64,000 bases of DNA from Paenibacillus sp. BIC5C1. GTDB lineage: Bacteria > Bacillota > Bacilli > Paenibacillales > Paenibacillaceae. Positions 42,754-53,031 of the stretch are shown in pieces. The stretch spans positions 682,001 to 746,000 of the forward strand of contig NZ_CP135922.1 of the NCBI RefSeq assembly GCF_032399705.1, in the 5' to 3' direction. A program made the position numbers and the translations under genes. Within the stretch, counting starts at the first letter, position 1. Every line of letters starts with the position of its first letter. The notes under the pieces were generated by a model, which saw only the letters and a program-made list of their open reading frames with translations, was not told the DNA's origin and searched no databases.

Positions 42754-43782
42754 TCACGATTCTCCGGTATTGGTATTTTCCACATCATCGCTGCTCGTCT
42801 TCGTCACATGACTCAGGAATGTGGAGACACGGCGCAGATATTCCTTCGGATGCTCCCGGAAGATCAGCTCATGGTGCGCACCATCCACAATCCATTCATC
42901 GGATTTTGGATTGGTTTGGTTGCTGGCAAGCAGCTCTGCAATGGGGTAAGGAGCTTTCTCATCCTCTGTACCATGGATGAAGAAAATCGGGAAAGGATAA
43001 TCTTCTTTTTTCACTTCCTGATACGGAATTTGCTGTAATCCGGTTCCGTTCAGAATCGGGAACAGCAGGTTCATAATCTCCAGTGTAGGCTGCCGCGGAA
43101 GATCAATCTGATTATGGATGTTGTGATACAGCGTATCCGGCTCAAGCAGGAAGGTGCTGTCCAGAATCATAGCATCCACATCCTTGGTAATCAGCCCAGT
43201 CTGCAGGGCTGTACCTGCACCCATGGAGAATCCCCATACGACAAGCTCCTGAGCTCCGCGCTGCTTCGCAAACTGGATAGCACCAAGCAGCTGCTGGGAC
43301 TCGGCTTTGCCGCCTGTGGCGACAGCTTTGTTCACCTGTGAAGCGAAACCGTAATCGAACATCACCACATTGAAGCCGAGTTGGTGAGCATAATGGGCCA
43401 AGTCATACATCGGTACCCAGGTCTCTTCACGATTCGCACCATATCCATGGCTGAATATGATGGTTTTGTTTGCATTATCATCAGCCGGAATATACCAACC
43501 CTGCATCGTTCGACTGCCGTCTGCTGCCGGGAACGTAATGTCTTGATACTTCATGTTCTTCGCCTGCATGGGATTGGAGAATACAGGCGCTACAGTTGGA
43601 TTGGATAATACCCAAGCAATATAACCGTGTAGTGCAATGAAACAAAAGAGCAGAAAAAATACAACGGAGAGCAACAACGCCACGACAATATGTTTGAACC
43701 GGATCAGCCTCGGTGATAACGAAGAAGGCAGATCTGATACTTTCGTTTGCAGCGGGGCTTCGCTCTGGGATGTCGGATACAT
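42754..43782 (-). CDS. Membrane-anchored alpha/beta hydrolase
   Basis: This 342-residue protein has a cytoplasmic basic N-terminus and one transmembrane helix (about residues 33-57). The alpha/beta hydrolase domain has the oxyanion segment IIFSHGYGANRE, the nucleophile elbow WGFSMGAGTAL, Asp in FFIHGTEDEKAP and His in GAHHELIF. It resembles the YqkD-type extracytoplasmic hydrolases of Bacilli. The substrate is unknown. The start at 43782 lies after AAAGGAGGGG. It is divergent from the IclR gene. Confidence 0.85.
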   Translation of the reverse strand: MYPTSQSEAPLQTKVSDLPSSLSPRLIRFKHIVVALLLSVVFFLLFCFIALHGYIAWVLSNPTVAPVFSNPMQAKNMKYQDITFPAADGSRTMQGWYIPADDNANKTIIFSHGYGANREETWVPMYDLAHYAHQLGFNVVMFDYGFASQVNKAVATGGKAESQQLLGAIQFAKQRGAQELVVWGFSMGAGTALQTGLITKDVDAMILDSTFLLEPDTLYHNIHNQIDLPRQPTLEIMNLLFPILNGTGLQQIPYQEVKKEDYPFPIFFIHGTEDEKAPYPIAELLASNQTNPKSDEWIVDGAHHELIFREHPKEYLRRVSTFLSHVTKTSSDDVENTNTGES

Positions 43783-44063
43783 GATTGCCCCTCCTTTAAA
43801 AATCAAATGAAGATAACAACGAGACGAACAGAGCGGATAAATGATTTTTCTGACTACTTATGAAGCAAAATCTTAATTTAATATATCTTTATCGTATGTT
43901 CCAATATAGTCAAAGTCAATTGATTGAGGCCATTTGTTACGCAATTGTTATATAGTTCTGAAGATATATGGGTAACATTTCCTTAGGGTGCAAAATGCAG
44001 GGGATTCTAATTTATAAAAAGAAAATATTTACAAATATCCCTATTCCAAATGGCGCTTTTTGG

Positions 44064-44092
44064 TTTACAGATGAGACCGTTTCTCATATAAT
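44064..44092 (+). promoter_or_regulatory. iclR promoter with palindrome filling the spacer
   Basis: TTTACA (44064-44069) and TATAAT (44087-44092) are 17 bp apart. The palindrome ATGAGAccgttTCTCAT (44071-44087) occupies the spacer almost exactly. This suggests direct repression, probably autoregulation by the IclR protein. Confidence 0.6.
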
Positions 44093-44104
44093 TTATGTAA
44101 CCAA

Positions 44105-44121
44105 GTTTCATGTGATGAAAC
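44105..44121. promoter_or_regulatory. Palindrome GTTTCA-N5-TGAAAC before iclR
   Basis: GTTTCATGTGATGAAAC is a 17-bp inverted repeat 20-36 bp before the iclR start codon, just downstream of the promoter. The same GTTTCA-N5-TGAAAC form occurs upstream of acnA at 58411-58427. Confidence 0.55.
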
Positions 44122-44140
44122 ATGAGGAGGGCAACTTGCC

Positions 44141-44884
44141 ATGGAAGACCGAAAGTTAACCGTCCGGGCTGTAGAACGGGCGCTGGATATATTATTGTGT
44201 TTTACAACCCGCAGTGATCTGGGACTCACGGAAATTGCCAGCCAGATCGGTCTGCACAAGAGTACAGTCCATCGTCTGATGGCTACTTTGGAGGACAAAG
44301 GGTTCGTGATCCGGGATGCTGCAACTGAGAAGTATCGGCTTGGCATACGCATCTGGGAACTGTCTGCCCATATGTCTCGCAGCGATGATCCTGCCATTTT
44401 GCTCCTTCCTGCGATGGAGCGGCTCAGAGATCGACTGGGCGAAACCGTGAGTTTATATCTTCGTGATGGCAGTGAGCGGATTCGCATTCAGGCCGTGCAG
44501 AGTGATCAGGCGATTCGTCGTGTAGCTCCGGTGGGCGTCAGACTTCCGTTATCTGTGGGAGCATCCAGCAAAGTGCTGATGGCTTTTGCCACCGAAGAGG
44601 ACCGCGAAGATCTGATGAATGGACCGGAATGGCCGGTATTTATCGATCCCAAAGTATATTTGGCACAGATGAAAGACATTCTTGAATATGGCTACGCAAC
44701 AAGTTATGAGGAACGTGAACCGGGAGCCGCCGCAGTATCTGTACCCATTATGGATCGGAAAGGAAACATCGCTGCTGCTTTGTCAGTATCCGGGCCTGTT
44801 AGTCGCCTCTCACAGGAGACGTTGCATGAATACGCACCTGTGCTGAAGGAAGCTGCGACACAGATGGGACTTATGTTATCCTGA
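44141..44884 (+). CDS. IclR-family transcriptional regulator
   Basis: This 247-residue regulator has an N-terminal winged helix with RAVERALDILLCF, LGLTEIASQIGLHKSTVHRLMATLEDKGFV and the wing EKYRLGIRIWEL (in pieces). An effector-binding IclR domain follows (about 75-245), with RLPLSVGASSKVLMAF and a typical AAAVSVPIMDRKGNIAAALSVSGP end. Effectors in this family are usually small organic acids or aromatics. No catabolic gene is adjacent. GAGGAGG precedes the ATG. Two palindromes in its promoter suggest autoregulation. Confidence 0.9.
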   Translation: MEDRKLTVRAVERALDILLCFTTRSDLGLTEIASQIGLHKSTVHRLMATLEDKGFVIRDAATEKYRLGIRIWELSAHMSRSDDPAILLLPAMERLRDRLGETVSLYLRDGSERIRIQAVQSDQAIRRVAPVGVRLPLSVGASSKVLMAFATEEDREDLMNGPEWPVFIDPKVYLAQMKDILEYGYATSYEEREPGAAAVSVPIMDRKGNIAAALSVSGPVSRLSQETLHEYAPVLKEAATQMGLMLS

Positions 44885-45008
44885 TTATATTTTCTGGAAT
44901 TTAAAGGTTGTTTTTATGATTCGGTTGCGCTACTCTGTAATGGACGGCCCAACGGGGTCAGTATAATTAAATATGTATTTGCGGCTTAGATGCAGCAACT
45001 TGTTAACG

Positions 45009-45105
45009 TTACTGGGGGAGTCCGAATTGTCCGGACTGAGACGGAATCGCATGAGATTCCGGACCCTTTGCACCTGATCTGGATCATACCAGCGTAGGGA
45101 AGTAA
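45009..45105 (+). ncRNA. TPP riboswitch (THI element)
   Basis: The thiamine pyrophosphate aptamer core is clear: GGGGGAGTCC, then CTGAGA at 45036-45041, ACCCTTTG at 45063-45070, ACCTGATCTGGAT at 45072-45084 and CCAGCGTAGGGA ending at 45100. The variable P3 arm is extended. Bound TPP would stabilise the aptamer and favour the terminator at 45197-45226, shutting off thiC. Confidence 0.95.
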
Positions 45106-45196
45106 TCGGCGATACGACCACGAACACCATATCATGTGGCCTATGGACGGACTCCCTTATGGAGCCTGAATGAGGTGCGTTATTGGTGATGGACAT

Positions 45197-45226
45197 AAGC
45201 CGGTTCCCTCGGGAACCGGCTTTTTT
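45197..45226 (+). terminator. Riboswitch-controlled intrinsic terminator
   Basis: AAGCCGGTTCCC and GGGAACCGGCTT form a perfect 12-bp stem with a two-base loop and a T-run. It lies about 90 bp after the TPP aptamer. Confidence 0.88.
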
Positions 45227-45365
45227 ATACAGTAAATAGGCGGAAGCCAGTGTCAGAGCTACTTTTAGATATTGAGCTGGGAGCCATTGGCGAGCATGGG
45301 GTTCCAATAGCCTTTGCCCCGAATTCTGTATTACTTGAACTGTATGTCTCTATTTTGTGTTGTAG

Positions 45366-47276
<1,911 letters not shown>

Positions 47277-47313
47277 GCGCTGTTATAGCGCAATCTGAGC
47301 AGCCTGACATGGT

Positions 47314-47360
47314 AAAAAGCCGTTCCTCTCCGTGATCGCGGAGAAGAGCGGCCCTTTTTC
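47314..47360 (+). terminator. Intrinsic terminator after thiC
   Basis: An AAGCCG..TCTCCG arm pairs with CGGAGA..CGGC, followed by TTTTT. It may serve the convergent small gene too. Confidence 0.7.
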
Positions 47361-47395
47361 TGAGTTCTTGTATGTGTACATCATCTGAAAAACGT

Positions 47396-47563
47396 TCAGT
47401 TCTCATCAGGATGAGTTTCTTGATTTTTCTTGTTCCACATTTTATATAAAATCCCCGCAATAACAAATAAGAGTGCATCACTCAATCTGGGAGAACCGCC
47501 ATATATAAACGCCGAACAGGCAAATCCAACTACAAATAATATAACAACATAAAGAAAACGCAC
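47396..47563 (-). CDS. Small membrane protein, unknown
   Basis: This protein of about 55 residues has two hydrophobic helices (FLYVVILFVVGFACSAF and ALLFVIAGILYKMW) and a polar Asp/Glu/Lys tail. The start is GTG at 47563, chosen because GGGAGGAATAAGC lies just before it. An upstream TTG would include the ribosome site. The family is not recognised. Confidence 0.55.
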   Translation of the reverse strand: MRFLYVVILFVVGFACSAFIYGGSPRLSDALLFVIAGILYKMWNKKNQETHPDEN

Positions 47564-47627
47564 GCTTATTCCTCCCGTCAATTGTAGACGTAGATGGTTT
47601 GAATGGCTTACGTCTCGGATTCAAAGT

Positions 47628-48320
47628 CTAACGCCGCTTCAAGCTCAACTTCTTCTCCAAATACGCTGCTAGCGAAACCAAAGGGCTATAGATTGCCATG
47701 CCTGTAACTGCTGTGACCCGTGCTGCTGCAGGAGCCATGGACAATTGAGCGGCTACGACTGTGTTATCTGGATACTGCTCAGCAAGTTGCTGTAACCCGG
47801 TGCTCACTGCTGCAAGATAACCTTCCTTATCGCCTCGCATAATTAACTCGAATATGCCCGGGATCAGTACTGCTTCAGTCTTTATGGTCACGGCCTCGTG
47901 TCGCTGCTCATCTTCAACATCTTGCTGCAAAGCCTGATTCACCCGCGCCATCGTTCCTTCAATCGTTGCAGGGTTGGTAAACGCTAGAATGTACTCGCCA
48001 GAATTCTGCTGCATTTCCTGAAGTAAGGGATCATCAATACCAATCACGGGCACGGGTACTTGCTGTGCCTCCTGCTCAAGTACGGCTGCAAACAGGGTAC
48101 AGGTAACGAGGATGGCATCTGCATGGCAGTGGGCGATCCATTGCAGCGTTTGTGATACTTTCTCATGCGTAACTGCCTCGGTAAAATCGGAATCATGTTT
48201 GAGGCGATCCAGGCCCGGATCGACATAATGTACAAGTTCAACCTCATAAGGAGCGAGAGCTTCTTCAATCAGTGCAATATTGGAATAGTGAGCGTGAAAA
48301 CAGCCAATGGTCATCATCAT
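47628..48320 (-). CDS. Aspartate/glutamate racemase-family protein
   Basis: This 230-residue protein begins MMTIGCFHAHYSNIALIEEAL, which recalls the Asp/Glu racemase fold. Its middle holds VTCTLFAAVLEQ (a Cys in the position of a catalytic thiol) and VPVIGIDDPLLQEM, followed by PGIFELIMRGDKEGYLAAV. It could be a racemase, decarboxylase or isomerase relative. Substrate and activity are unknown. The start at 48320 follows AGGAGGCAAGT. The longer frame to 48485 has no ribosome site. Confidence 0.72.
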   Translation of the reverse strand: MMMTIGCFHAHYSNIALIEEALAPYEVELVHYVDPGLDRLKHDSDFTEAVTHEKVSQTLQWIAHCHADAILVTCTLFAAVLEQEAQQVPVPVIGIDDPLLQEMQQNSGEYILAFTNPATIEGTMARVNQALQQDVEDEQRHEAVTIKTEAVLIPGIFELIMRGDKEGYLAAVSTGLQQLAEQYPDNTVVAAQLSMAPAAARVTAVTGMAIYSPLVSLAAYLEKKLSLKRR

Positions 48321-48522
48321 ACTTGCCTCCTGAAATGGATTATGTCTCATATAAGTTCCGCAGATATTTAACCCATTATAGGGATGAGGCAATAGACTGT
48401 ACATATTTAAAATACTGAGTTCACAACATTTATCGTGAAAACGCGAATAACCGTTCATCCACAACTTCGCAGAGGAACGGTGCAAACCACGTAAGCGATT
48501 CTCGATTTGCTTGTCATTTCAT

Positions 48523-48690
48523 TTATCGCATAGAAGGGGCAGCATTCTTTTTAGCCATTTTTTGTTGCAAAATTTCATGAAAGGATAGACCTTGAGTGTT
48601 CTCATTCTCCTTTTTGGGAGCAGTGGTCGCCGTGTTGCGCGGATATTGATGGTGGTACGGGATCATTTGCTGAATAGGCATGCGGATCAT
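48523..48690 (-). CDS. Small hypothetical protein
   Basis: This 55-residue polar protein starts MIRMPIQQMIPYHHQYPRN and ends GLSFHEILQQKMAKKNAAPSMR. It has no hydrophobic segment and looks largely unstructured, with a short C-terminal helix. The start at 48690 is supported by AAAGGAGG. I do not recognise it. It may be a small spore or flagellar-associated protein, but there is no evidence in the context. Confidence 0.5.
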   Translation of the reverse strand: MIRMPIQQMIPYHHQYPRNTATTAPKKENENTQGLSFHEILQQKMAKKNAAPSMR

Positions 48691-49101
48691 CTTGGTTCCT
48701 CCTTTAATGCATTTTCGAATATGCATATGTGATTATTGATAGATTATGTATTCTGACGGGTTATCGTCTCTGTTACGCAAATAGGTATTTGTGACTTGTT
48801 AGACGAAACAGGTAACTTAAGGTGTAATTCCAATTGGATTGTAGTGATTTTACCCCGTATTCAGGGGATGTAAACGTTTTTAAGTAAATTCAGGAGAAAA
48901 GGACCGCATATGTGAGGTTTCGTATGGGAGGATAGAAGCGGTTGTTAAGTGAATAGACCCAGTTTTGGGAATGCCAATGGTGTCGAAATTAAGACATATT
49001 GTCTGGTTGTATAGGTACGACGCAAGCTAGCTAACTTGGTACCATGGTCGGTTGTCGGGTGCATACTAGGGCATTTTTTTGGTGGATAGATAAAGGGAAC
49101 A

Positions 49102-49135
49102 AGGCAAAAAGCCGTCAGGAAAACCTGACAGCCTA
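49102..49135 (-). terminator. Intrinsic terminator of zinc-ribbon/GyrI-like gene
   Basis: Read on the minus strand, GCTGTCAGG-TTTT-CCTGACGGC is followed by TTTTTGCC. Confidence 0.8.
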
Positions 49136-49137
49136 AC

Positions 49138-49151
49138 AGCATTTTGCATAA
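49138..49151. repeat. Copy of dispersed motif AGCATTTTGCATAA
   Basis: It is identical over 14 bp to the copies at 49-62 and 33542-33555. It lies just outside the terminator of the minus-strand gene that ends at 49232. Confidence 0.55.
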
Positions 49152-49231
49152 ATCCGTGAGCGGTATGCTATTTTGAGATATAGATCGCAATGGTCCAATT
49201 CGAATTAAGGAATGACCATAATCACTTTTTC

Positions 49232-50053
49232 TTATTTTTCTTGGCGAACAGCGATATACAAGTCCACTTGTACGTTCTCAGGATCGAGACTGCGCTCATC
49301 ATACAATTCGAAATCTCCGGTAAACGTGCGATCCCCTTGATTGTTCCAGGCCCACACCGCACCCCAGGCCTCACCTACGACCTCGGCCATCGGGCCCTTT
49401 CTGGAGGTGAACACCGCATATGTTGCAGGCGGTAGGTTAACGGAACTCACTCCCTCAGGCAACGCTTCATCCAGACCCACCTCATGACCCACCAGTATGG
49501 TGTATTCTCCATTTATGCCATCTGTATAATTAGCGTAACAGCCATAGCGGTTGGCTTCAGGGGCAGGCTGATGATCTGAGGCGAAGTAGCTGTTCCAGAG
49601 TCCCTGAATACAGCCTTTGCCACTCATCTCAATGGCATTGGTTGTTCTGGCGGACACACCTGCAAGGCGCTTTCCTGGCAGTGTGACGTACCGAATGGGC
49701 TCTGTGGAAAGCCGATTGTCGCGAGTTCCTTGATTAAATTCAACGGAATCATCCGAATTTTCTGCCCCAAATGTCACGTTCCGTTCTGAGCCGGAGGCAT
49801 TCCATCTTTTCAAAAAAGGAAGCTGGTTACGCAGCATCGCCCTTGCAGATTCCTCGTCCATACCTTCCTGGTCCAGTATGGCGGTGCACATTTCAATCAT
49901 GCCCTCCAGCGTAATATCGGGTTGCTCGAACTTGCCTTCTTTATAACAATAGATACAGTATTCGCGGGTTGTATTGCCATCTATATCTGTTCCGAATTGA
50001 GCAGGGGTAGTAAGTGGCATTCCGCAGCTTTGGCATACTGTGACGTTCATCAT
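49232..50053 (-). CDS. Zinc-ribbon plus GyrI-like effector-binding domain protein
   Basis: This protein of about 273 residues has an N-terminal zinc ribbon (CQSCGMPL ... EYCIYCYKEGKF; two C-x2-C pairs) of the putative zinc ribbon family. A helical stretch follows, and then an AraC-effector/GyrI-like small-molecule-binding domain (about 115-273) with RYVTLPGKRLAGVSART and LPPATYAVFTSRKGP. Such proteins may bind ligands or quench drugs. No DNA-binding domain is present. AAGGAGGAA precedes tandem start codons. A WYL-type regulator gene lies just upstream on the same strand. Confidence 0.75.
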   Translation of the reverse strand: MMNVTVCQSCGMPLTTPAQFGTDIDGNTTREYCIYCYKEGKFEQPDITLEGMIEMCTAILDQEGMDEESARAMLRNQLPFLKRWNASGSERNVTFGAENSDDSVEFNQGTRDNRLSTEPIRYVTLPGKRLAGVSARTTNAIEMSGKGCIQGLWNSYFASDHQPAPEANRYGCYANYTDGINGEYTILVGHEVGLDEALPEGVSSVNLPPATYAVFTSRKGPMAEVVGEAWGAVWAWNNQGDRTFTGDFELYDERSLDPENVQVDLYIAVRQEK

Positions 50054-50122
50054 CAATTCCTCCTTGTTATGTACAGCTTGAATATAATAGAAGTATAACG
50101 GTAGGAACTGGACACCTGTCTG

Positions 50123-51073
50123 TCAGGTTAAGGGTGGGGTTTTATAATTTTGTACAATTTGTTCAGCAATTCTACGAATCTCCTCCCGAATATGCAGAGG
50201 CTCCAGCACTTCGACATCCGCGCCAAATCCAAGAATGAACCCATATAACCAGTTGTCCTCCGGGAATGCGACTTGGCTGATATAATACCCCTCACCATCC
50301 GAAACGACGTTCTCTATGCCAAACCATTCCTCTGCGATGTGACGGATACAAGCATGGAATCTCAGGCTCAGGGCCACTTTATTATCCGGAGTTGCCCATT
50401 CTTGCTGCCAGGGCCTGTCCTGCAGGTTGATCGGCCTTCGTTCGAAGTTTCCTTGGGCAAGGGCGACATCTCGCATACGGACCAGCTTGAACATGCGGAA
50501 ATCGTTGCGTTCGTGACAGAATGCATAGAGATACCAGGAATGTTTTTTGAGCACAAGGGTATGCGGATCGGTCGTTCTATGAGTTTGAGTACCTTCTGCA
50601 CTACAATAGGTAAATGTAATGGGCCGCAGTTGATCCATGCCCTGTTCAATGAGTTGAAGTTTCATTTCCAGCGCTTCGGGATGCGTCCACATCGAATAAT
50701 CCACAATGAAGCGGCTGGTATTGGCTTGGAAATCCTCATTTTTGGCTTCAGGCACGATGCTGCTGAGTTTCTCCATTAATAGATCCCGTGCAACATTCGT
50801 ATGGGAGGTGGAGACACTGCGCAGCGCAGTGACAATGGAGGCGAGATCCTTGTCGGTCAATACATTTCGATCAAGCCGGTAGCCCTCTGCCAGGCCAATA
50901 CCACCGCTTGCACCCTGATAGGTGACGACAGGAATACCGGCCTGACCCAGCGTGTCTATATCCCTGTAGATGGTGCGGATGGATACTTCAAACGTATCGG
51001 CCAGATCCTTGGCCTGCACCCGGCCACGATTGATTAACAGCACAACAATGGCTAATAAACGGTCGAGTTTCAT
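50123..51073 (-). CDS. WYL-domain transcriptional regulator (YobV/YafY-like)
   Basis: This 316-residue regulator has an N-terminal HTH (MKLDRLLAIVVLLINRGRVQAKDLADTFEVSIRTIYRDIDTL, in pieces; SIRTIYRDI is diagnostic). The WYL ligand domain has KHSWYLYAFCHERNDFRMFKLVRM. A C-terminal WCX-like extension follows. Members often respond to nucleic-acid ligands or stress. The start at 51073 lies after GAAGGGAATCC. The zinc-ribbon/GyrI-like gene follows 69 bp downstream and is a likely partner or target. It is divergent from the vanR-like gene. Confidence 0.88.
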   Translation of the reverse strand: MKLDRLLAIVVLLINRGRVQAKDLADTFEVSIRTIYRDIDTLGQAGIPVVTYQGASGGIGLAEGYRLDRNVLTDKDLASIVTALRSVSTSHTNVARDLLMEKLSSIVPEAKNEDFQANTSRFIVDYSMWTHPEALEMKLQLIEQGMDQLRPITFTYCSAEGTQTHRTTDPHTLVLKKHSWYLYAFCHERNDFRMFKLVRMRDVALAQGNFERRPINLQDRPWQQEWATPDNKVALSLRFHACIRHIAEEWFGIENVVSDGEGYYISQVAFPEDNWLYGFILGFGADVEVLEPLHIREEIRRIAEQIVQNYKTPPLT

Positions 51074-51156
51074 ATATTGGATTCCCTTCAATCATTTATA
51101 AGTTGGATTCAGATATGTTATATTGTTGAGCATCACATATAGGAGTGGAATAAGCA

Positions 51157-51852
51157 ATGAAGCGTATTACGATTTTGATCGCAGATGATGAAGTTGAGAT
51201 CGCTGATCTGGTTGCATTGCACTTGCAAAAAGAAGGATATCACATCATCAAGGCATTTGATGGGAAAGCGGCGGTTCAAGCCATTCAGACACAAGCAATA
51301 GATTTGGCCATTTTGGATATTATGATGCCGGGTATGGACGGATATGAGGTGACCCGCAAAATTCGGGAGCAGTATCACCTGCCTATCATTTTTCTGAGCG
51401 CCAAAACTTCAGATATGGATAAGATCACCGGACTCGTGATGGGCGCAGACGATTACATGACGAAACCATTTAACCCGATGGAACTGGTTGCGCGGGTCAA
51501 CTCCCAGCTGCGCCGTTCACTTCAATTCAGCCAGTCTGTACCAATTCAGCGCTCCATTCTGGAGAAGGGCGGGCTCATTATCTCGCCAGATCAACATAGC
51601 GTAACCTTATACGGCAAGCCAGTAGAGTTAACACCGAAGGAGTTTGACATCCTGTATCTGCTAGCGAGTCATCCCAAACAGGTGTTCAGTGCGGAGAGCA
51701 TCTTTGAGCAAGTGTGGGGAGAGGCTTATTATGAGAGCGGCAATACCGTAATGGTTCATATTCGGACCCTGCGCAAGAAGCTTGGCGAAGATGTGGGCAA
51801 GAACAAGTTTATCAAAACGATCTGGGGTGTGGGGTATACGTTTAATGAATAA
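51157..51852 (+). CDS. vanR: OmpR-family response regulator, VanR-like
   Basis: This 231-residue regulator has a receiver domain with the acidic pair in LIADDEVEIAD, the phospho-Asp in LAILDIMMPGMDG, and Lys in DDYMTKPFNP. The OmpR winged helix has ELTPKEFDILYLLASHPKQVFS and TVMVHIRTLRKKLGED. The neighbouring kinase, VanY and VanZ genes place it in the VanR group. The stop overlaps the kinase start by 8 bp, so the pair is translationally coupled. AGGAGTG precedes the ATG. Confidence 0.88.
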   Translation: MKRITILIADDEVEIADLVALHLQKEGYHIIKAFDGKAAVQAIQTQAIDLAILDIMMPGMDGYEVTRKIREQYHLPIIFLSAKTSDMDKITGLVMGADDYMTKPFNPMELVARVNSQLRRSLQFSQSVPIQRSILEKGGLIISPDQHSVTLYGKPVELTPKEFDILYLLASHPKQVFSAESIFEQVWGEAYYESGNTVMVHIRTLRKKLGEDVGKNKFIKTIWGVGYTFNE

Positions 51853-52933
51853 ACGCAGAAGTTTTCGAACGACCATGATTCTGTTGCTTGGTTTAAGCAT
51901 GTTGGCATCTGGAGCGATTACCTTTGGGGTATATAAAGTGATGCAATACTATTACACCGGTGTGCGTGCGGAAGATCAGTTAGCGGAATATCGTCACTTT
52001 ATGAGAAGTATAGGGGATATTTACTTTTTCCTCATCTTGTTCATACCGCTTGCCATCCTTTTTTTCTTCTGGTTTACCAAGCCGTATGTTACCTACTTCA
52101 AAAATATCTCCACAGGTATCCGGCAGCTCGCAAGTGGTGATTTCCAGCACCGTGTGCAAATTTCGACGAAGGACGAGCTGGGCGCGATTGCTGAGGATAT
52201 CAATCTGGCAAGTCTGAAACTGAGAGAAGCGGTAGAACGGGGAGATTTTGCGGAGAGCAGCAAGGACCAGCTGGTTGTAAACCTGGCGCATGATTTGCGT
52301 ACCCCGCTAACATCAGTATTGGGTTATCTGGATCTGTTGATGAAGGATGATCAGCTGACGGAGGAGCAGGTTAGGCACTTTACAGCGATTGCTTTTACCA
52401 AGTCTCAACGTCTCGAGAAACTGATCGATGATTTGTTCGAGATTACACGGATGAATTATGGTATGTTGTCGATTGAGAAGAAGAGACTTGATCTTAGTGA
52501 ACTGCTACGGCAGATGAACGAAGAGCTGTACCCTGTTTTTGAAAAGAACCACCTGGTCACCCGACTGCATATCGATTCCGAGTTAACCATCTCCGGCGAT
52601 GGTGAGGTGCTTGCACGCGTGTTTGAGAACCTGTTGATCAATGCAGCACGTCATGGTACAGATGGTCTCTACGTGGATATCCATGGGCATCGTGATGCAG
52701 GACAGGTGATCATTCAGATCATGAACTATGGGGGACATATTCATCCGGATGATCTGCCTCATATTTTCGATATGTACTATACCGGAGATCGTGCGCGGAC
52801 ACCTCAGGAAGGTGGAACAGGCCTGGGCCTGTTTATTGCCAAAAATATTGTGGAGCAGCATGATGGGTCCATTTCGGCTCAAAGTGATATCGTACGGACC
52901 GTGTTTGAAGTGCGGTTGCCCGCATTAGAATGA
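51845..52933 (+). CDS. vanS: Sensor histidine kinase, VanS-like
   Basis: This 362-residue kinase has two transmembrane helices (about 9-30 and 55-77) around a short extracytoplasmic loop, then a HAMP domain (RQLASGDFQHRVQISTKDELG). The H-box is NLAHDLRTPLTSVLGYLDLL, the N-box region FENLLINAARHG, and the G2 box GGTGLGLFIAKN. It probably senses cell-wall stress and phosphorylates the VanR-like regulator. The start ATG at 51845 lies within the end of vanR (ATGAATAA overlap). The G1 box is weak (IQIMNYGGHI), as in some VanS proteins. Confidence 0.86.
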   Translation: MNKRRSFRTTMILLLGLSMLASGAITFGVYKVMQYYYTGVRAEDQLAEYRHFMRSIGDIYFFLILFIPLAILFFFWFTKPYVTYFKNISTGIRQLASGDFQHRVQISTKDELGAIAEDINLASLKLREAVERGDFAESSKDQLVVNLAHDLRTPLTSVLGYLDLLMKDDQLTEEQVRHFTAIAFTKSQRLEKLIDDLFEITRMNYGMLSIEKKRLDLSELLRQMNEELYPVFEKNHLVTRLHIDSELTISGDGEVLARVFENLLINAARHGTDGLYVDIHGHRDAGQVIIQIMNYGGHIHPDDLPHIFDMYYTGDRARTPQEGGTGLGLFIAKNIVEQHDGSISAQSDIVRTVFEVRLPALE

Positions 52934-52947
52934 AGTAAAAGGCTGAA

Positions 52948-52964
52948 TTTAAGAAAAACTTTAG
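52948..52964 (+). promoter_or_regulatory. Possible VanR-type binding box
   Basis: TTTAAG and CTTTAG half-sites, 11 bp apart, lie upstream of vanY in the only gap of the cluster. Such phased boxes are usual for OmpR-type regulators. Support is weak. Confidence 0.3.
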
Positions 52965-53031
52965 AATTGCCCTGCTTTTTTTTAACTAGTTTTCTCTATC
53001 CTTGAATTACGAGGTAAAGGAGGAGCATGGA

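Larger units (their letters stand above)
43783..44140. other. Divergent promoter region hydrolase / iclR
   Basis: This AT-rich stretch contains the iclR promoter at 44064-44092 with two palindromes. TGCAAAATGC at 43989-43998 is a partial copy of the dispersed motif. No coding sequence is evident. Confidence 0.55.
48727..49231. other. Gene-free stretch with terminator, motif copy and cre-like site
   Basis: This 505-bp stretch has TGTAAACGTTTTTA at 48870-48883 (one mismatch to cre), the terminator at 49102-49135 and a copy of AGCATTTTGCATAA at 49138-49151. No convincing gene is seen. Confidence 0.5.
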
